A DNA stretch of 64,000 nucleotides from Anaeromyces robustus (GCA_002104895.1 MCFG01000119.1:62001-126000); one strand, 5' to 3'; numbered from the stretch's first letter, positions 1 to 12,303 are shown. Made by a program: numbers and translations. Notes: generated by a model not told the origin, from the sequence alone.

Positions 1-760
1 TTTTTTTTTAATAATAATCTTTCAAAATTAAAAAAAAAAATGGTTTCAAATTGTTAAAAAATATAAAAGTAAATTTTTTTTCTTTTTTTTTTTACATTTA
101 TAAAATATATAAAATAATAAAATATATATTTAAAATATTAATATAAAATAAATGTGTTGATATACAAAAAATAAATAAATAAATACATTGTAAACTATAT
201 CCTATAATTCAAATAATTAACCTTTTATTATTATTTTATTATTGATTTATTTATTATTAATCCATATAGATATTATATAATTTTTTTAAATTCAATAGTT
301 TAAATGGGTTAATAATTGGTAATTTGAATTTAAAATTTTTTTTTAGATTTTGAATTTTTAAAATTAATCAATAATAATTATCCAATAATCAATAAAATAA
401 TCAATAAATAAATAAAAGAATCTTCTTTTATTATATTTGTTAAAAGATAAATACTACGAACAATACCACTAAATTTGTCAACATAAAATTTTAATTAGGT
501 TTTTTAACAATATTTAATATTTAATAATAAATTTATTATCAAAATAAAATAAATTGATTACATGTCTATATATAGTTACAACTACAACTACCTAACTATT
601 GAAATAAAATCTAACTAATAATTAAAGAGAGAGTTTAATAATAATATTAAAGAATTTTATTTTATAGAAAATAAATGGATTTTAATAATTAATTTATGTA
701 TACATCACGTGATTGATTACATTTTAAAGAAGATAAAAAAAAATATAAACATTAAATTAA
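1..760. other. A/T-rich intergenic DNA, no gene seen
   Basis: Homopolymer runs and TTTA/AAAT tracts. I see no open frame with coding character, no RNA gene and no conserved site. Confidence 0.6.
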
Positions 761-1060
761 TAATGTTTAAAAAAAAATATTTTCTTTTTTTTGATGTTTA
801 AAAAATATATTTTCTTTTTTTTTATATTTAAAAAATAAAACATTTATTTAATTATTAATTATTTATTATTTCTTTATTTATTATTTTATTTATTTATTTT
901 ATTATTAATTTTTTTTAAAAAAATGTTTTTTATTTTTTATTTTGTTTTATTTTATTTTTTAATGATTAAAAAAAAATATTTACTCTTTTTATTTTATTTT
1001 TTATTATAAAGGTATTAATAAGAATGCCTAACCTAATTATTATTATTTATTAGAGTGTTG
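761..1060. repeat. Dispersed direct repeat, copy 1
   Basis: This stretch runs through T-rich tracts to the motif AAAGGTATTAATAAGAATGC followed by CTAACCTAATTATTA. It recurs in the same orientation and order at about 3322-3575, with small indels in the T/A runs. Two copies 2.5 kb apart, each followed by the same TTTCGAAAT-type motif, suggest a non-autonomous mobile element. No coding sequence is visible. Confidence 0.55.
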
Positions 1061-1075
1061 TATTTTGCGATGGTG

Positions 1076-1749
1076 GTGCATTTCGAAAATTTGTATTTCG
1101 AAAACATTTTTAAATAAAATACTGTTAAAATATATATGATTTTGATATTGATATCTTAATTTATTTTTTTATTAATAATTTATACTTTAAAGTTTTATTC
1201 AAAAATATAAAGTATACACAATTACATTTTAATATATAATAATAAAATAAAAAATTATTCGTTAATTTATGATTAATAATAATAATTAACAGCATATTTC
1301 AATTGTTAATTATTAAATATACTAATACGTTATTAAAAGAGAAGAATAAAATTTCAAGAATTAAAAATAAATAAGAAATTTATATTAGAATATTAAAATT
1401 GTATAAAAAATGGTTAAATTAAGTATTAATATGATTTTAAATATTTTTAATAATAAATACTTTTATATTTATAATATTGATTAATTTATAATTAAATTTA
1501 TTTATTTTTTATTTGATTTATTTATTATTTTTTTTATTTATTAATTTATTTATTATTTATTTATTTTTATTAATTTTTTATTACTAATTTATTTATTATT
1601 ATTTAATAATTTATTTACTTTATAATTTATTTATTTTATAATTTATTTATTAATTTATTTATTTATTTATTACATTATAATGCGCCATATTTTACGAAAT
1701 GCACTTTTACAAAATACAAGTTTTCGAAATACAAATTTTCGAAATGCAC
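1076..1749. mobile_element. Possible MITE-like element with 30-bp terminal inverted repeats
   Basis: The 30 bases at 1076-1105, which begin GTGCATTTCGAAAATTTG, are repeated exactly in inverted orientation at 1720-1749. The enclosed 670 bp has no coding potential. A related motif, CGAAATACAAATTTTCGAAA, recurs at 3871-3894. Perfect terminal inverted repeats around short non-coding DNA fit a miniature inverted-repeat element. I could not define a target-site duplication, so the ends are provisional. Confidence 0.45.
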
Positions 1750-2143
1750 TTCTCCCCTTCATAAATTAATCAATATTATAAATATAAAAGTATTTATTAT
1801 TAAAAATATTTAAAATCATATTAATTAATACTTAATTTAACCATTTTTTATACAATTTTAATATCCTAATATAAATTTCTTATTTATTTTTAATTCTTGA
1901 AATTTTATTCTTCTCTTTTAATAACGTATTAGTATATTTAATAATTAGCAATTGAAATATGCTGTTAATTATTATTATTAATCATAAATTAACGAATAAT
2001 TTTTTATTTTATTATTATATATTAAAATGTAATTGTGTATACTTTATATTTTTGAATAAAACTTTAAAGTATAAATTATTAATAAAAAAATAAAGATATC
2101 AATATCAAAATCATATATATTTGTGTTAACAGTATTTTATTTA
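1108..2143. repeat. Large inverted repeat (about 380-bp arms)
   Basis: The left arm, about 1108-1490, matches the reverse complement of about 1761-2143 almost base for base. Landmarks are ATACTAATACGTTATTAAAA in the left arm and TTTTAATAACGTATTAGTAT in the right. The spacer is about 270 bp and contains one end of the element at 1076-1749. The near identity suggests a recent fold-back duplication. Confidence 0.8.
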
Positions 2144-2253
2144 AAAATAGTTAACAATAATTTTTTTTTATGAAAAATTTATCATAAAACATATATATAT
2201 TTTTGGTATTGAAATGTAAATATCGTTGATTTTTCATTATTTTTTGCTAATTA

Positions 2254-2467
2254 ATTAAATAAAATTATTATATATTTATACATAATTCTGGCAAAATATT
2301 TCATTTTATTAAATTTCAGAAAAGTGTGAAATAAAATTTTAAAGGAACGAATTAACATTAAATAAAATTATTATATATTTATACATAATTCTGGCAAAAT
2401 ATTTCATTTTATTTTAATTAATGTTAATTCGTTCCTTTAAAATTTTATTTCACACTTTTCTGAAATT
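2254..2467. repeat. Nested direct and inverted repeat
   Basis: A 57-bp sequence at 2254-2310, containing ATAATTCTGGCAAAATATTT, is repeated directly at 2357-2413. A 49-bp sequence at 2312-2360, containing TTAAAGGAACGAATTAACAT, is repeated inverted at 2419-2467. The order is D, A, D, inverted A. Confidence 0.85.
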
Positions 2468-2469
2468 AG

Positions 2470-3321
2470 TACAAATATTGATTAAATCTAAAATTCATAG
2501 GTGAGACTTATTCAAAAATATTCTAAGGGCTTGTCTAGAGTAGCTAATACAATGTCATCAACAAAATATAATGTCTTCTACAACATAAATACAAAATACA
2601 TAATAACAATTAAAAATTATAATAAAAATTATAATAATAAATAATATAAATTATAAAATAAATAATATAAATTATAAAATAAATAATATAATTTTGAATA
2701 AGGAGTTCATTTAAATGTCTTTATTCCCAACTATCCATATATAGTTCCTTAAGAGCAATAGTTCCACCTGAAGGAACATCCGAATAATTTTTTTTTGATT
2801 AGGATTGGAATACATTTTCGATGTTTTATTTATTTAAATTTAAAACATCATTATAAAATTATTGATATATTTTTTAGAATTTGCAATGAATTCTGAAGAA
2901 GTGTAGAGATAAATAATATTAACCATATATAAAATAATAAAATAATATATGATTATTTAATGTTAATGATTCAGTTTTTTTTTTAATTAACAAATAAATA
3001 AAATAATAAATTATATTTTTGATTACTTATTTAATTCATTATTTAATTATTTTTAATATTTTATTTTTTATATATTAAAAAAATATTTAAAAAATGAACA
3101 ATTTACTTATTTTTTACTTTTAATATTTTAATGTTATGTTTAGAAAATAAAATATTTAATTATTTTTTATTTTTTTATTTTATTTTTATTTTATTTTTTA
3201 ATATTTAAAAAATAAAACGTTTATTTAATTAAATTATTTATTATTTTTTTATTTACAACTTTATTTATTTATATTTTTATTTTATTTTTTAATGTTTACT
3301 TATTTTTTAATAATTAATAAT
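2470..3321. other. Intergenic DNA with a short GC-richer pocket
   Basis: Mostly A/T tracts. The pocket at about 2700-2820 is less A/T-rich and has a short coding-like stretch on the minus strand, but no start, intron or family could be recognised. It may be a gene relic. Confidence 0.35.
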
Positions 3322-3575
3322 TAAAAAAATGTTTTCTTTTTTTTATATTTAAAAAAAAAAAACATTTATTTAATTATTAATTATTTATTATTTCTTTATA
3401 TATTATTTTATTTATTTATTTTATTATTAATTTTTTTTTTAAAAAAAAATGTTTTTTTATTTTTTATTTTGTTTTATTTTATTTTTTAATGTTAAAAAAA
3501 ATATTTACTCTTTTTATTATAAAGGTATTAATAAAAATGCTTAACCTAATTATTACTTTTTATAAAAATACGCAA
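3322..3575. repeat. Dispersed direct repeat, copy 2
   Basis: Second copy of the sequence at 761-1060, ending at the shared AAAGGTATTAATAAAAATGC motif. It is followed by a short inverted pair (AACACTTTATAATAAGTGTT) and, at 3871-3894, by the CGAAATACAAATTTTCGAAA motif shared with the element at 1076-1749. Open frames across it are low-complexity and not convincing genes. Confidence 0.55.
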
Positions 3576-4029
3576 CACTTTATAATAAGTGTTGTGTATT
3601 TTGCTAATTGTATTTCGCCAAAATTTTGGTGGCTTGTATATTTACGTCATAAAATATCAACACAATTATTATTAACGCCATAAATTAAATATATAGCTTT
3701 TAAAATATTGTAGAAATAAGCCACAAAACAATGACATGATTATATATACGCCCCACGTATTATTACGTGACTTAAAAATTTTTGCGAATTGCAACTTTAT
3801 TTATTTATTTATTTATTAAATTTTTAATGAAATTAAGTGGCTTTAAATAAAAAATATTCAAGCCATTTTACGAAATACAAATTTTCGAAATGCAACTCTC
3901 CCATTAAAACATGTTCTAGAATTTATAATTGAAAAGTGTAATTGTTATAGAAGGTTTATTGAAATATAAATAAAGTTTAATTAATTATTCCCTAAAAGAG
4001 TAAAGAACTCAGTTATATCATTACTAATG

Positions 4030-4099
4030 TTAACAATTATGATTCATAAATTAAAATTTACTTTTTAGTAAATTTTAATTTATGAATCATAATTGTTAA
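4030..4099. repeat. Perfect hairpin, 33-bp arms
   Basis: Arms 4030-4062 and 4067-4099 are exact reverse complements around a TTTT loop. The left arm begins TTAACAATTATGATTCATAA. It lies about 500 bp upstream of the secreted-protein gene at 4613. No role is evident. Confidence 0.9.
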
Positions 4100-4612
4100 T
4101 TCTTTTTTCTTTTTTCTTTTTTTTTTATTCAATTTTATTTTTAATCATTTCATTATTTTCATTATTAAACTATTTATTATTTTTTCTTTTTTTCCAAACA
4201 ATTATTATATAATTATAAATAAAGTATCCTATTTGAATTCTATATATTAAAATAACACTTATAATATGTTTTAATTAATTGTTATATTTATTATGATTAT
4301 AAATAATTAATATAAATAATTTAATATCTATTTAATAATGTTATTTTCTTCCTTTCTCTTTAAAAAGAACTTCCATTTTGAATGATGCAAAAAAGTATAA
4401 AATGGTATGGAAATAATTAGTTGAAAAGTAGACGAAAAAAAAAAATAAAAATAAAAGAAATAAAAATATATAAAATAAAAAAAAAATAAAATAAATTGAA
4501 AATTGTCAATTAAAAAAAAAAAAAAATAAAATAAAATAAATAAAAATAAAATAAAATAAAAATAAATAAAATTATAAAAATATATAAAATATAAAATAAA
4601 TAAAATAATTTG

Positions 4613-5086
4613 ATGATGTATATTAATTTGTTGACTATTATAATACTCTGTGCTGGCGTTGTATATGGCGACTCCATGAACATGCGTAATTTAGATTGGA
4701 CACTTACTCATGTACTTTGTGATTCTGATTCAGATATGAGGCTCTTGAGAAGGGGTGATAGAGTGTGTTTCTACACAGGATTAATTGAACAGCCAGCATG
4801 TTGTACTGACGTTAAGAAATTTGAGAAATGGCAATTAAGTGACGTTAGATTCAAATCAGGAGATAAAATTAATAAGAAAGTATGTATCAAATCTGGAGTC
4901 AAAGTAGCTCGCTATATTTATGAGAATGGTTGCTATGAGAACCACTTTGGTGAGAGGGTTCGTGTTACTGGATGTGTTGAAAGCAGTGTGTATACCACCA
5001 AGAAATATACAAATGTTAGAGCATCATGTAATAGTTATGGTTGTTTAACTGAGATAGGATGGGTATCAAATAATGCTTTATGTTAA
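4613..5086 (+). CDS. Small secreted cysteine-rich protein, family unknown
   Basis: A single-exon gene for 157 residues. The first ATG (4613) starts a hydrophobic signal peptide of about 18 residues, with probable cleavage after AGVVYG. The mature chain is about 139 residues and basic, with ten cysteines including one CC pair, an arrangement that suggests five disulfides. It contains no membrane segment. Codon use and base composition differ sharply from the flanks, and the frame is dense and non-repetitive, which supports a real gene. I do not recognise the family. Small secreted disulfide-rich proteins are common in gut fungi, so a wall, adhesion or enzyme-inhibitor role is possible, but nothing here shows one. 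A 41-bp tandem repeat starts just after the stop codon. Confidence 0.75.
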   Translation: MMYINLLTIIILCAGVVYGDSMNMRNLDWTLTHVLCDSDSDMRLLRRGDRVCFYTGLIEQPACCTDVKKFEKWQLSDVRFKSGDKINKKVCIKSGVKVARYIYENGCYENHFGERVRVTGCVESSVYTTKKYTNVRASCNSYGCLTEIGWVSNNALC

Positions 5087-5095
5087 ATTTTAACA

Positions 5096-5262
5096 CTTTA
5101 AAAATATTTTTAAAAATATTAATTATAATTGTAATAATTTAAAAATATTTTTAAAAATATTAATTATAATTGTAATAATTTAAAAATATTTTTAAAAATA
5201 TTAATTATAATTGTAATAATTTAAAAATATTTTTAAAAATATTAATTATAATTGTAATAATT
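5096..5262. repeat. 41-bp tandem repeat, about four copies
   Basis: The unit contains TTTAAAAATATTTTTAAAAA followed by TATTAATTATAATTGTAATAA and is repeated about four times with almost no variation, directly downstream of the secreted-protein gene. Confidence 0.9.
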
Positions 5263-6763
5263 ATAACAATTAATAATTATTTTATAATATTTTATAATTA
5301 AGATAAAAATAAAATTCAAAATGAAAATAAAATAAAATAAAAACATTATTATAATGTAATACATAATATATAAATAATATTTTAAAAGAGGAATAAAGAT
5401 ATTTTTAATTAATAAAGATATTTTTTTAATAATGATAATATTAATAAATATATAATTAATATAAAGGTAAAGAATAATTATGCAATTATTAATATATATA
5501 TTAATAATCAATATTCATAGGTTAAATTTTCTGTAATGGAATAAATCAATTTGTATTTTTTTATATGCATATAAATTGTAATGTGTTAAGCATTAATAAT
5601 ATTTGATTATAATAATGGTAATGAAATTCATTATCATTATTATAACAAAGTTATTATTATTATTATTATTTTATTAATATTTATAGTATTATTATAATAA
5701 TTAATATTACTATTGCCATTATTATTGTTAAATACTAATTAACCACTATTATTCATAATTATTGTCATCATTAATTATCCACTATTATTCGATTATTATA
5801 TTCATTTTTTTTTTATTTCATTTCTGTATCATTCTATAATTTTTTTGTTTTATTCATTCTATTTTATATTGTTATATTTTTTTTTAACATTTTCAATAAA
5901 TAAAATTAAAAATAGAAAAATCATTATTTTTGTTACAATAATATTAATTAAATAATTTATTATAACGACAAACTTAATATTTTGTGAAATTGATCTTAAA
6001 TTTTATATTTAGTAAACCTCATTTTATTAATATGATATAAATTATTACATTATATAAATAATATTCTGTAGTACAAGGGGTACGTAAAACAGAGTTGTAT
6101 GTTACATGAATACTATTAATGTAGCAAGCCACATTTACATACAAAATATTATTATTTATAGTACATGATTAATAATTTTACAATTTAAGTAAATTATACT
6201 AATAAAATATTATAACTAAGATTTACAATATTAAACTTTATTTTCAATACAAACTAATAAAATAATTAAAAAAAATAAAAACAAAAACATAATAATTAAT
6301 AATAGTTGTACCATTTCTCTAACTTTTATGTAATACAAAACGCATGTAAACCATAACAGTAATTATTAATACTTTTTTCCATTTACTCCTGAAATTGGTC
6401 TAGATACTTTTTAATTCACTTTTATTAGAAATTTTAATTATTAAAAAAAATGTGTCATCTTTTAATTGTCATAAAAAAAGTATTAAGAGTAACAATACTT
6501 TTTTTTTACGTTCATTGAAAGAAAAAGATTATTATAAATAAAGTTTAAAACTATTTTTTTTTTCAACATCTTCTTTTTTTAAAAAAAAGTGGTATAATAT
6601 AACGGCATATTTTGAACTTTCTACTAAATATTTGGTAATCAAAAGTTTTTTTTTTTTTTAATGTTACCTTTTTTTAATTTAATAAATAAGGAATATTGTA
6701 TATTTTTTTATTTAAAATATTTTTATATATATAAAATAAAATATATAAAAAAAAAATGTAATA
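5263..6763. other. A/T-rich intergenic DNA, no gene seen
   Basis: ATT/AAT tracts and short inverted A/T stretches. A slightly GC-richer patch at about 6060-6160 has no open frame or tRNA-like fold that I can support. Confidence 0.5.
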
Positions 6764-6890
6764 TAAATATATTATAAATATATATTATAAATGCAATTAA
6801 AACATATAAATATATATTATAAATGTAATTAAAACATGTAAATATATATTATAAATGTAATTAAAACATGTAAATATATATTATAAATTA
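6764..6890. repeat. 32-bp tandem repeat, about four copies
   Basis: Units of the form ATATATTATAAATGTAATTA plus AAACATGTAA, about 32 bp each. The first copies differ slightly (ATGCAATT, ACATAT). Confidence 0.75.
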
Positions 6891-7375
6891 TATAAAACCA
6901 TATATATAAATATTGAATATTTATTTTTATTTATTTTTATTATATTTTATTATTATTTTTAATTTTTTAATATTTTGTATAACCTAACAATTTAATATAG
7001 ATTTTAATATGAAAATGTTTTTTTTTTCTGATTTTATCCAATAGTATCTTTCCAACTCTTTTTTTTTAATGAATTTTATTATTAATTAAAGTTTATAATT
7101 ATTTTTATTATTTTTTTTTATTTTTCATTTTTTGTTTTTTTTATATTATATAAAATGAAAGTGGTATTATATTGTATTTATTGTATGTTTTAATCAATTT
7201 CTTTTATAATTAAAGATACCATGGATCCTAATAATTGATAAAATAATAATTTAAAGGATTTTAATTATATATATGTATAAAAAGTATTTTTTTAATTAAT
7301 ATATACTAATGTTAAAAAAAAATAAGTATATTTATATATTTATTTTAAAATTATTATAATTTTGTTATAATTATT

Positions 7376-8525
7376 TTAAAATTTATTATTTTTCCATCGA
7401 GTTTCTTTTTGGGTTATTTTATTTTTATTTTTTTTGTTTAAAGCCCAAATTCTTGCTTCCAGAAATAGATGTCTTACCGCTTTTAATCGATACATTCGGA
7501 GTTTTTGTTTCTCTTGCTCTGGATCATCCATTTCATTTGTTAACCCATATATCTTTCTAAAGTAATGACGAGTCTCATCCGTTACCAGAGAATCGGAACA
7601 ACAGGTACATATCCAGAGTCGTATAGTGTTTTTCGTTTGCGTTTTCATGGTATTTTTCATTACCGGAATGAGTTCATAACTCTTTTTATTGGTATTTTTG
7701 GTAACTGGTAGGATTTCAAAACTTTTTTTATTTAAACTATTTGTTACGGGGATAAGTTTAAAACTTTTTTTATAAAGTATCAATTGATCAATTGTTAGTG
7801 TTAGGATCGATTTGGGGTTTGGAATTAGATTCTTCCTTTTCTAGTCCATCCATTTTATTACCGATGGATTTTCTGGTGTCTTTATTATTTTCGGGGTATT
7901 ATATTAATTAATTCATTCATCATAGCGTTCCATTGGTTTTCTTTTAGTAGTAATATTTCATAGAGGTTTTCGAGATCATCTTTTTCTATGATCGTATTTC
8001 ATATAAAGATTTTTATGAGTAGTATTTGTATGGTAAGATTGATTATATGGTTCTTGGTGGTTTTCATTTTGGTATAATAGAAATTCTTGTAAAAATTTTT
8101 TATTATTCAACTTTAGGTATCGTCTTTCAATTTTACAATACTGAAGGGAGGGTTCTTTTGTGATCGTAGGATAGCATTTTATCTTTAGGTATTCTTGCCT
8201 CTTTTTAGGGTAGAGGGTCTGGTAAAGTGTATTTCTATTTCTAATGTTCATTCGATAGAGTTTGGATCGATAGCTCATCCATGGATGGCTAAATTTATTA
8301 TTTTCTTTTTTTGTGGGGAGAACCATCGACAATTTTATAGTGAGTGAATTGGCACTCTTATTGACATTGTTCAAGTTTAGTTTATCCCATCCTCACTACT
8401 ACTAGTACTACTGAAACTTCTTTTAGAAAGTTGTGATTTTGCTGAGGAAGAAGGTGATTTAGTACTATGAATAGATTTTGGGTGACCAAGGGTTACGGTT
8501 TGGAAAGTTTTCTTCCCTCATAGTA
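7376..8525 (-). pseudogene. Degenerate protein-coding DNA, family unknown
   Basis: This stretch has clearly higher G+C than its flanks, and coding-like segments alternate between minus-strand frames. One open segment (8374-7976) is Asn/Tyr/Lys/Pro-rich. Another (7783-7376) starts with three 13-14-residue tandem repeats (KKSFKLIPVTNS, KKSFEILPVTKNT, KKSYELIPVMKNT) and continues with a CTCC...DETRHYF segment. Other frames carry Ser-rich (SIHSTKSPSSSAKS) and acidic coding-like pieces. No single frame spans the region and no splice sites join the pieces cleanly. I read it as the relic of one longer gene, perhaps from a retroelement, but no reverse transcriptase, integrase or gag motif is convincing. 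Function unknown. Confidence 0.45.
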
Positions 8526-8579
8526 AGATTTTAAACTATAGTGAAAGGTAGGATTTAGGTAGTTTCTATCCATTATATA

Positions 8580-8690
8580 AACAATTTTAATCCATATTAA
8601 TTAATTATTATGTAATAAATAAATAAATAAATAAATAAATAAATATTTTATATTAAATCATAAATTATTATTAATTCTTTAAATAAGAAT

Positions 8691-8737
<47 letters not shown>

Positions 8738-10006
8738 TAATAAATAATAATAAACTTATAGAATAAAAAAACCGTTTTTTATATGTAAATAGATAAGTAA
8801 AATGAATATATAATTGTTTTATATTACATTAGATTCATAACGAATTATTAAATATATTGTATTTAATATATATATCCAATTTTATTTTAACATTTCAACT
8901 TTTTTTATTTTTATCTTTTGTTCATTCTTTTATATTTTCTTGAAACATCTTTTGTTATTAAAAAATGGATTCTATCATTTTAACAGCGTAAAATTTAATA
9001 TAAATTATTTTATAACTAAATAAAAAATACTATAAATTTATAACATTTTTCATTGTTATTGGAAATTCAATAAATTCCAATACATGAATATATTTTCATT
9101 TTTAATTTGATATGCTTTAAAAATTGAATTTCACCAAAGTCTTTCTTTATTGATTTTGGTTTCAAATTTTTCACTTTAATAATATACTACTAAAGTATAA
9201 AAAAAATTTAGTAGTATATAAATATTAATAAAAATGATGAAACACCAATATTTAAGAGTGTAAAAGTATGATTTCAAAATTTTCACTTTAATAATATTCA
9301 TATAATATAATAAAAAATATATTTCTATTTTTATATTTATAATTGTTATATCTGTCTAGTTTTTTTTTATATAAAGATTCTTTATATATAAAAAAATTTT
9401 TAAAAAACATTCTAAAATAAAAATTATATTTATGAAAACAATTATTTATATATAATTTTTACTACAATAATACAAATATATATATGAAATAAGTAAATAA
9501 ATAAATAAATAAATAAGTAATTTCTAATTATTATTAATAATGTTATTATCAACATATGAATTGTATGTCAATGTTATATAATATTAAAATAAGTATGATT
9601 ATTATTAAAATTACTTATGATAAAAAAAAAAAAAGAAATAGATGATAAATAATTTTTTAGTAATAAATAAAATATAAATGCATATAGTTCTCATTGATAA
9701 ATAACAATAATGAAGCATTCATTAATAATTAAAAGAATTTTAATTTCGTATATTTTTCATAGTCAAAAAATAAAATAATAAAAAAATATAATATTTCATT
9801 GATATATGATATATTTTATATATCAAAAATCGAAGTAAATAATAATCAACAACAACTTTATATTTCTTTTGAAAATTATATTTAAGTAGTTTGTTATTAT
9901 GATATAAATTAAAAGGTTTGCTTGTTGATAATGCTTATTAAAGAAATAAATATAAGGTAGAATAAAAGAAATTTAATTACAAAAAACAGGAACTGATTTG
10001 GAGTAT

Positions 10007-10037
<31 letters not shown>

Positions 10038-10343
10038 TTTTTGTTTTATCATTTTTTATTTAACTCATCATTAATCATTTACATTTGTGTAACATTTATT
10101 TATTATGTGTAATGTAAATGTAAGATAATAATTTTAATAATATATAAAATATACAAAATGAATATTAAAAATGTTTAACAAACTTAAAAATAATATTATT
10201 TATTATATATTTAATATTTAAAAATAACCTCATTTTTATATTTTTATATTTATTATATATTATTATTTTACTATTATTCTTATTCTTATTTTTATTCTTA
10301 TTTATTTATTACTCGAATTAATTCTATTATTCTATTATTCTAT

Positions 10344-10398
<55 letters not shown>

Positions 10399-10542
10399 TT
10401 ATTTATTTTATTAATTATTTTTTATTATTTTTTCTTTGTTCATTTATTTATTTGCTTATTATAATAAACAAATAAAATAAATGAAAATGAATCCAATAAA
10501 AATAACATAAATATATATTTCATTTTTGTTTTAATTGATCTT
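8580..10542. other. A/T-rich intergenic DNA with microsatellites
   Basis: Contains (AAAT)n near 8620, (AAT)n at 8697-8750, and (TTTA)n at 10003-10040 and 10345-10400. I see no gene. Confidence 0.5.
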
Positions 10543-10596
10543 TATATTGTAAAGAATGTTATACATAACGTTATGTATAACATTCTTTACAATATA
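10543..10596. repeat. 54-bp perfect palindrome
   Basis: Exact palindrome centred on AACGTT (10567-10572); each arm reads TATTGTAAAGAATGTTATAC inward. A (TA)n tract follows. No promoter or terminator role can be assigned. Confidence 0.9.
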
Positions 10597-10689
10597 CAAT
10601 ATTATATATATATATATATATATATAGTTTTTTACTCTTTTTTTTTTTTTTTTTGTTATAATTTTTACATATTATATAATATTCTTTCT

Positions 10690-10692
10690 TGC

Positions 10693-10743
<51 letters not shown>

Positions 10744-10755
10744 TTTTATTTTATT
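10690..10755. repeat. (TTTA)n microsatellite
   Basis: About 16 units of TTTA. Open frames across it encode only Phe/Ile/Leu/Tyr low complexity and are not genes. Confidence 0.9.
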
Positions 10756-11025
10756 TATTTGTTTGTTTGTTATGTGCAATTTTTTTGTTTTGGTATATTT
10801 TTATATTTTTATAATATTTTTAATTTTATTTTATTATTTATTTATATATTTATTTTATTTTATTTTTCTTTCTTTATTAATATATCATTGTTTGTTTTAT
10901 TTTTTTTTGTTAACTTTTTTTTTTTTTTTTGTTTTAATTAGTTTTTAACAATATTTATTATTAATTATATTATTTTTTTTTCAAGTTTTATTATCACTTT
11001 ATTTATTTATTTTTTTTTATTATTT

Positions 11026-12303
11026 TTAAATAATAGAGGTTAATTCTTTAATAAAATTATCTAAAGCATTATTAATTAATTTTTGATCTTCTGGTGTTCC
11101 ATAAAGATTAATACAGAAAGTAATAATATTATCAAAAGTTGATGTTAATAAACAAAAAGCTGGTACATTATGTGTTGAACCTGATAAAATAACTGATGTT
11201 GGTTGAACATTTTTAAATAAAACTTTTGATTTATCAATAATACCTACATTAGATATATCAAATGAACAATATGGCATGAAGGTTTTTAATATAAGTTTAA
11301 CTACACGATAAGGTAAAATTTTTTTAGCTATTTCAATAAGAAGAAATCCTTTACTACATGATATATCATCTTTTTGTTTTCCTAAACATTATGATACTTT
11401 ATTTAATGTTTCTTCAAATGTATCACCAATTTCATCACCAATACTACAATCAAGAGCTGATATCATATTAGTAATATTTTCTGGTTTATTATCTTTTAAA
11501 AATCTTCTCAATTTAATATCACAATGTATACTTACAATTTTATTTAATATATTATAAAGAGTACGCATCATAGCAGTAAAAAAAAGGTCATTAAGAGTTA
11601 CACCTTTAGCTTTAGAATATTCTTTAAGTTTAAAATAATCTTCTTGAGTTAAACTACGTTTTTCATAAAATGGTCTATTTGGATCACCTTTAAGGTCTAA
11701 ATGAATATTTTCAGCAGGAGTAATCATATTTGAAGTTAAAATATCCCATTTTTTTTTGAAAGATAAATTTTTAAAGAATTCCATATAACTTCTATCTTTT
11801 ACTTCTGGATAATCATTGAAATGTTCAGGATTGGTATATAAATCACAAAACATATATAAAAATTTTTTGAAATCGGTACCGTCACAAATCATATGAGTAA
11901 TGGTAATACAAAGAGAATCATGGTCAAAAGATTGAATAATAACAAATCTTACTTGTGGACCATTTTCATGGTCAAGATCTTTATGATAATATTTCATTAA
12001 TAATTCATTTTCAGTTTCTTCATTATCATTTTTATTTTCTTCTACTACTACAAAATCTTCTATAGGATACTCTTGAAATTTCCATTCTGCAGAGAAAAAA
12101 TATTCATAAAATTTACAAGATAATAATGGAAATTATTTTATAGTTAATTGAACAGTTTGTTTAAAATGCTCGATATCAAGTTTACCATTTAATTTTATAA
12201 TGTATCTTATAGCAATGTTTGAATTTTTATTTTCTAAATGTATATTTTGTTGTACATCAGATGCTTCATATTTAAATATTTTCTGTTTATTATTACTTTC
12301 CAT
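11026..12303 (-). pseudogene. Condensation/acyltransferase-like protein, broken by two in-frame stops
   Basis: From ATG at 12303 to a stop at 11026 one minus-strand frame runs 426 codons without an indel, interrupted only by TAA at 12133-12135 (about codon 57) and TAA at 11389-11391. It keeps the HxxxDG motif (HMICDG) that is the catalytic signature of the CoA-dependent acyltransferase/NRPS-condensation superfamily, and the length fits a stand-alone condensation-type domain (about 420-450 residues). The C-terminal third has the expected alternation (MPYCSFDISNVGI, VPAFCLLTSTFDN). No signal peptide or intron is seen. Members of this superfamily in gut fungi include apparent bacterial acquisitions, which would suit the lack of introns. 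Decay looks young because the frame is otherwise intact. Rescue by splicing is unlikely because neither stop is flanked by good GT-AG sites. Confidence 0.75.

Noticed and set aside
7376-7783. LINE-type zinc finger (CTCC...ETRHYF)
   Set aside because: Spacing does not fit the usual CxxC...H...C form and no reverse transcriptase is nearby, so it was kept only as a weak remark.
10573-10948. Tyr/Phe/Ile-rich frames, possible membrane protein
   Set aside because: Produced by (TTTA)n and T-rich DNA, with no non-repetitive coding sequence.
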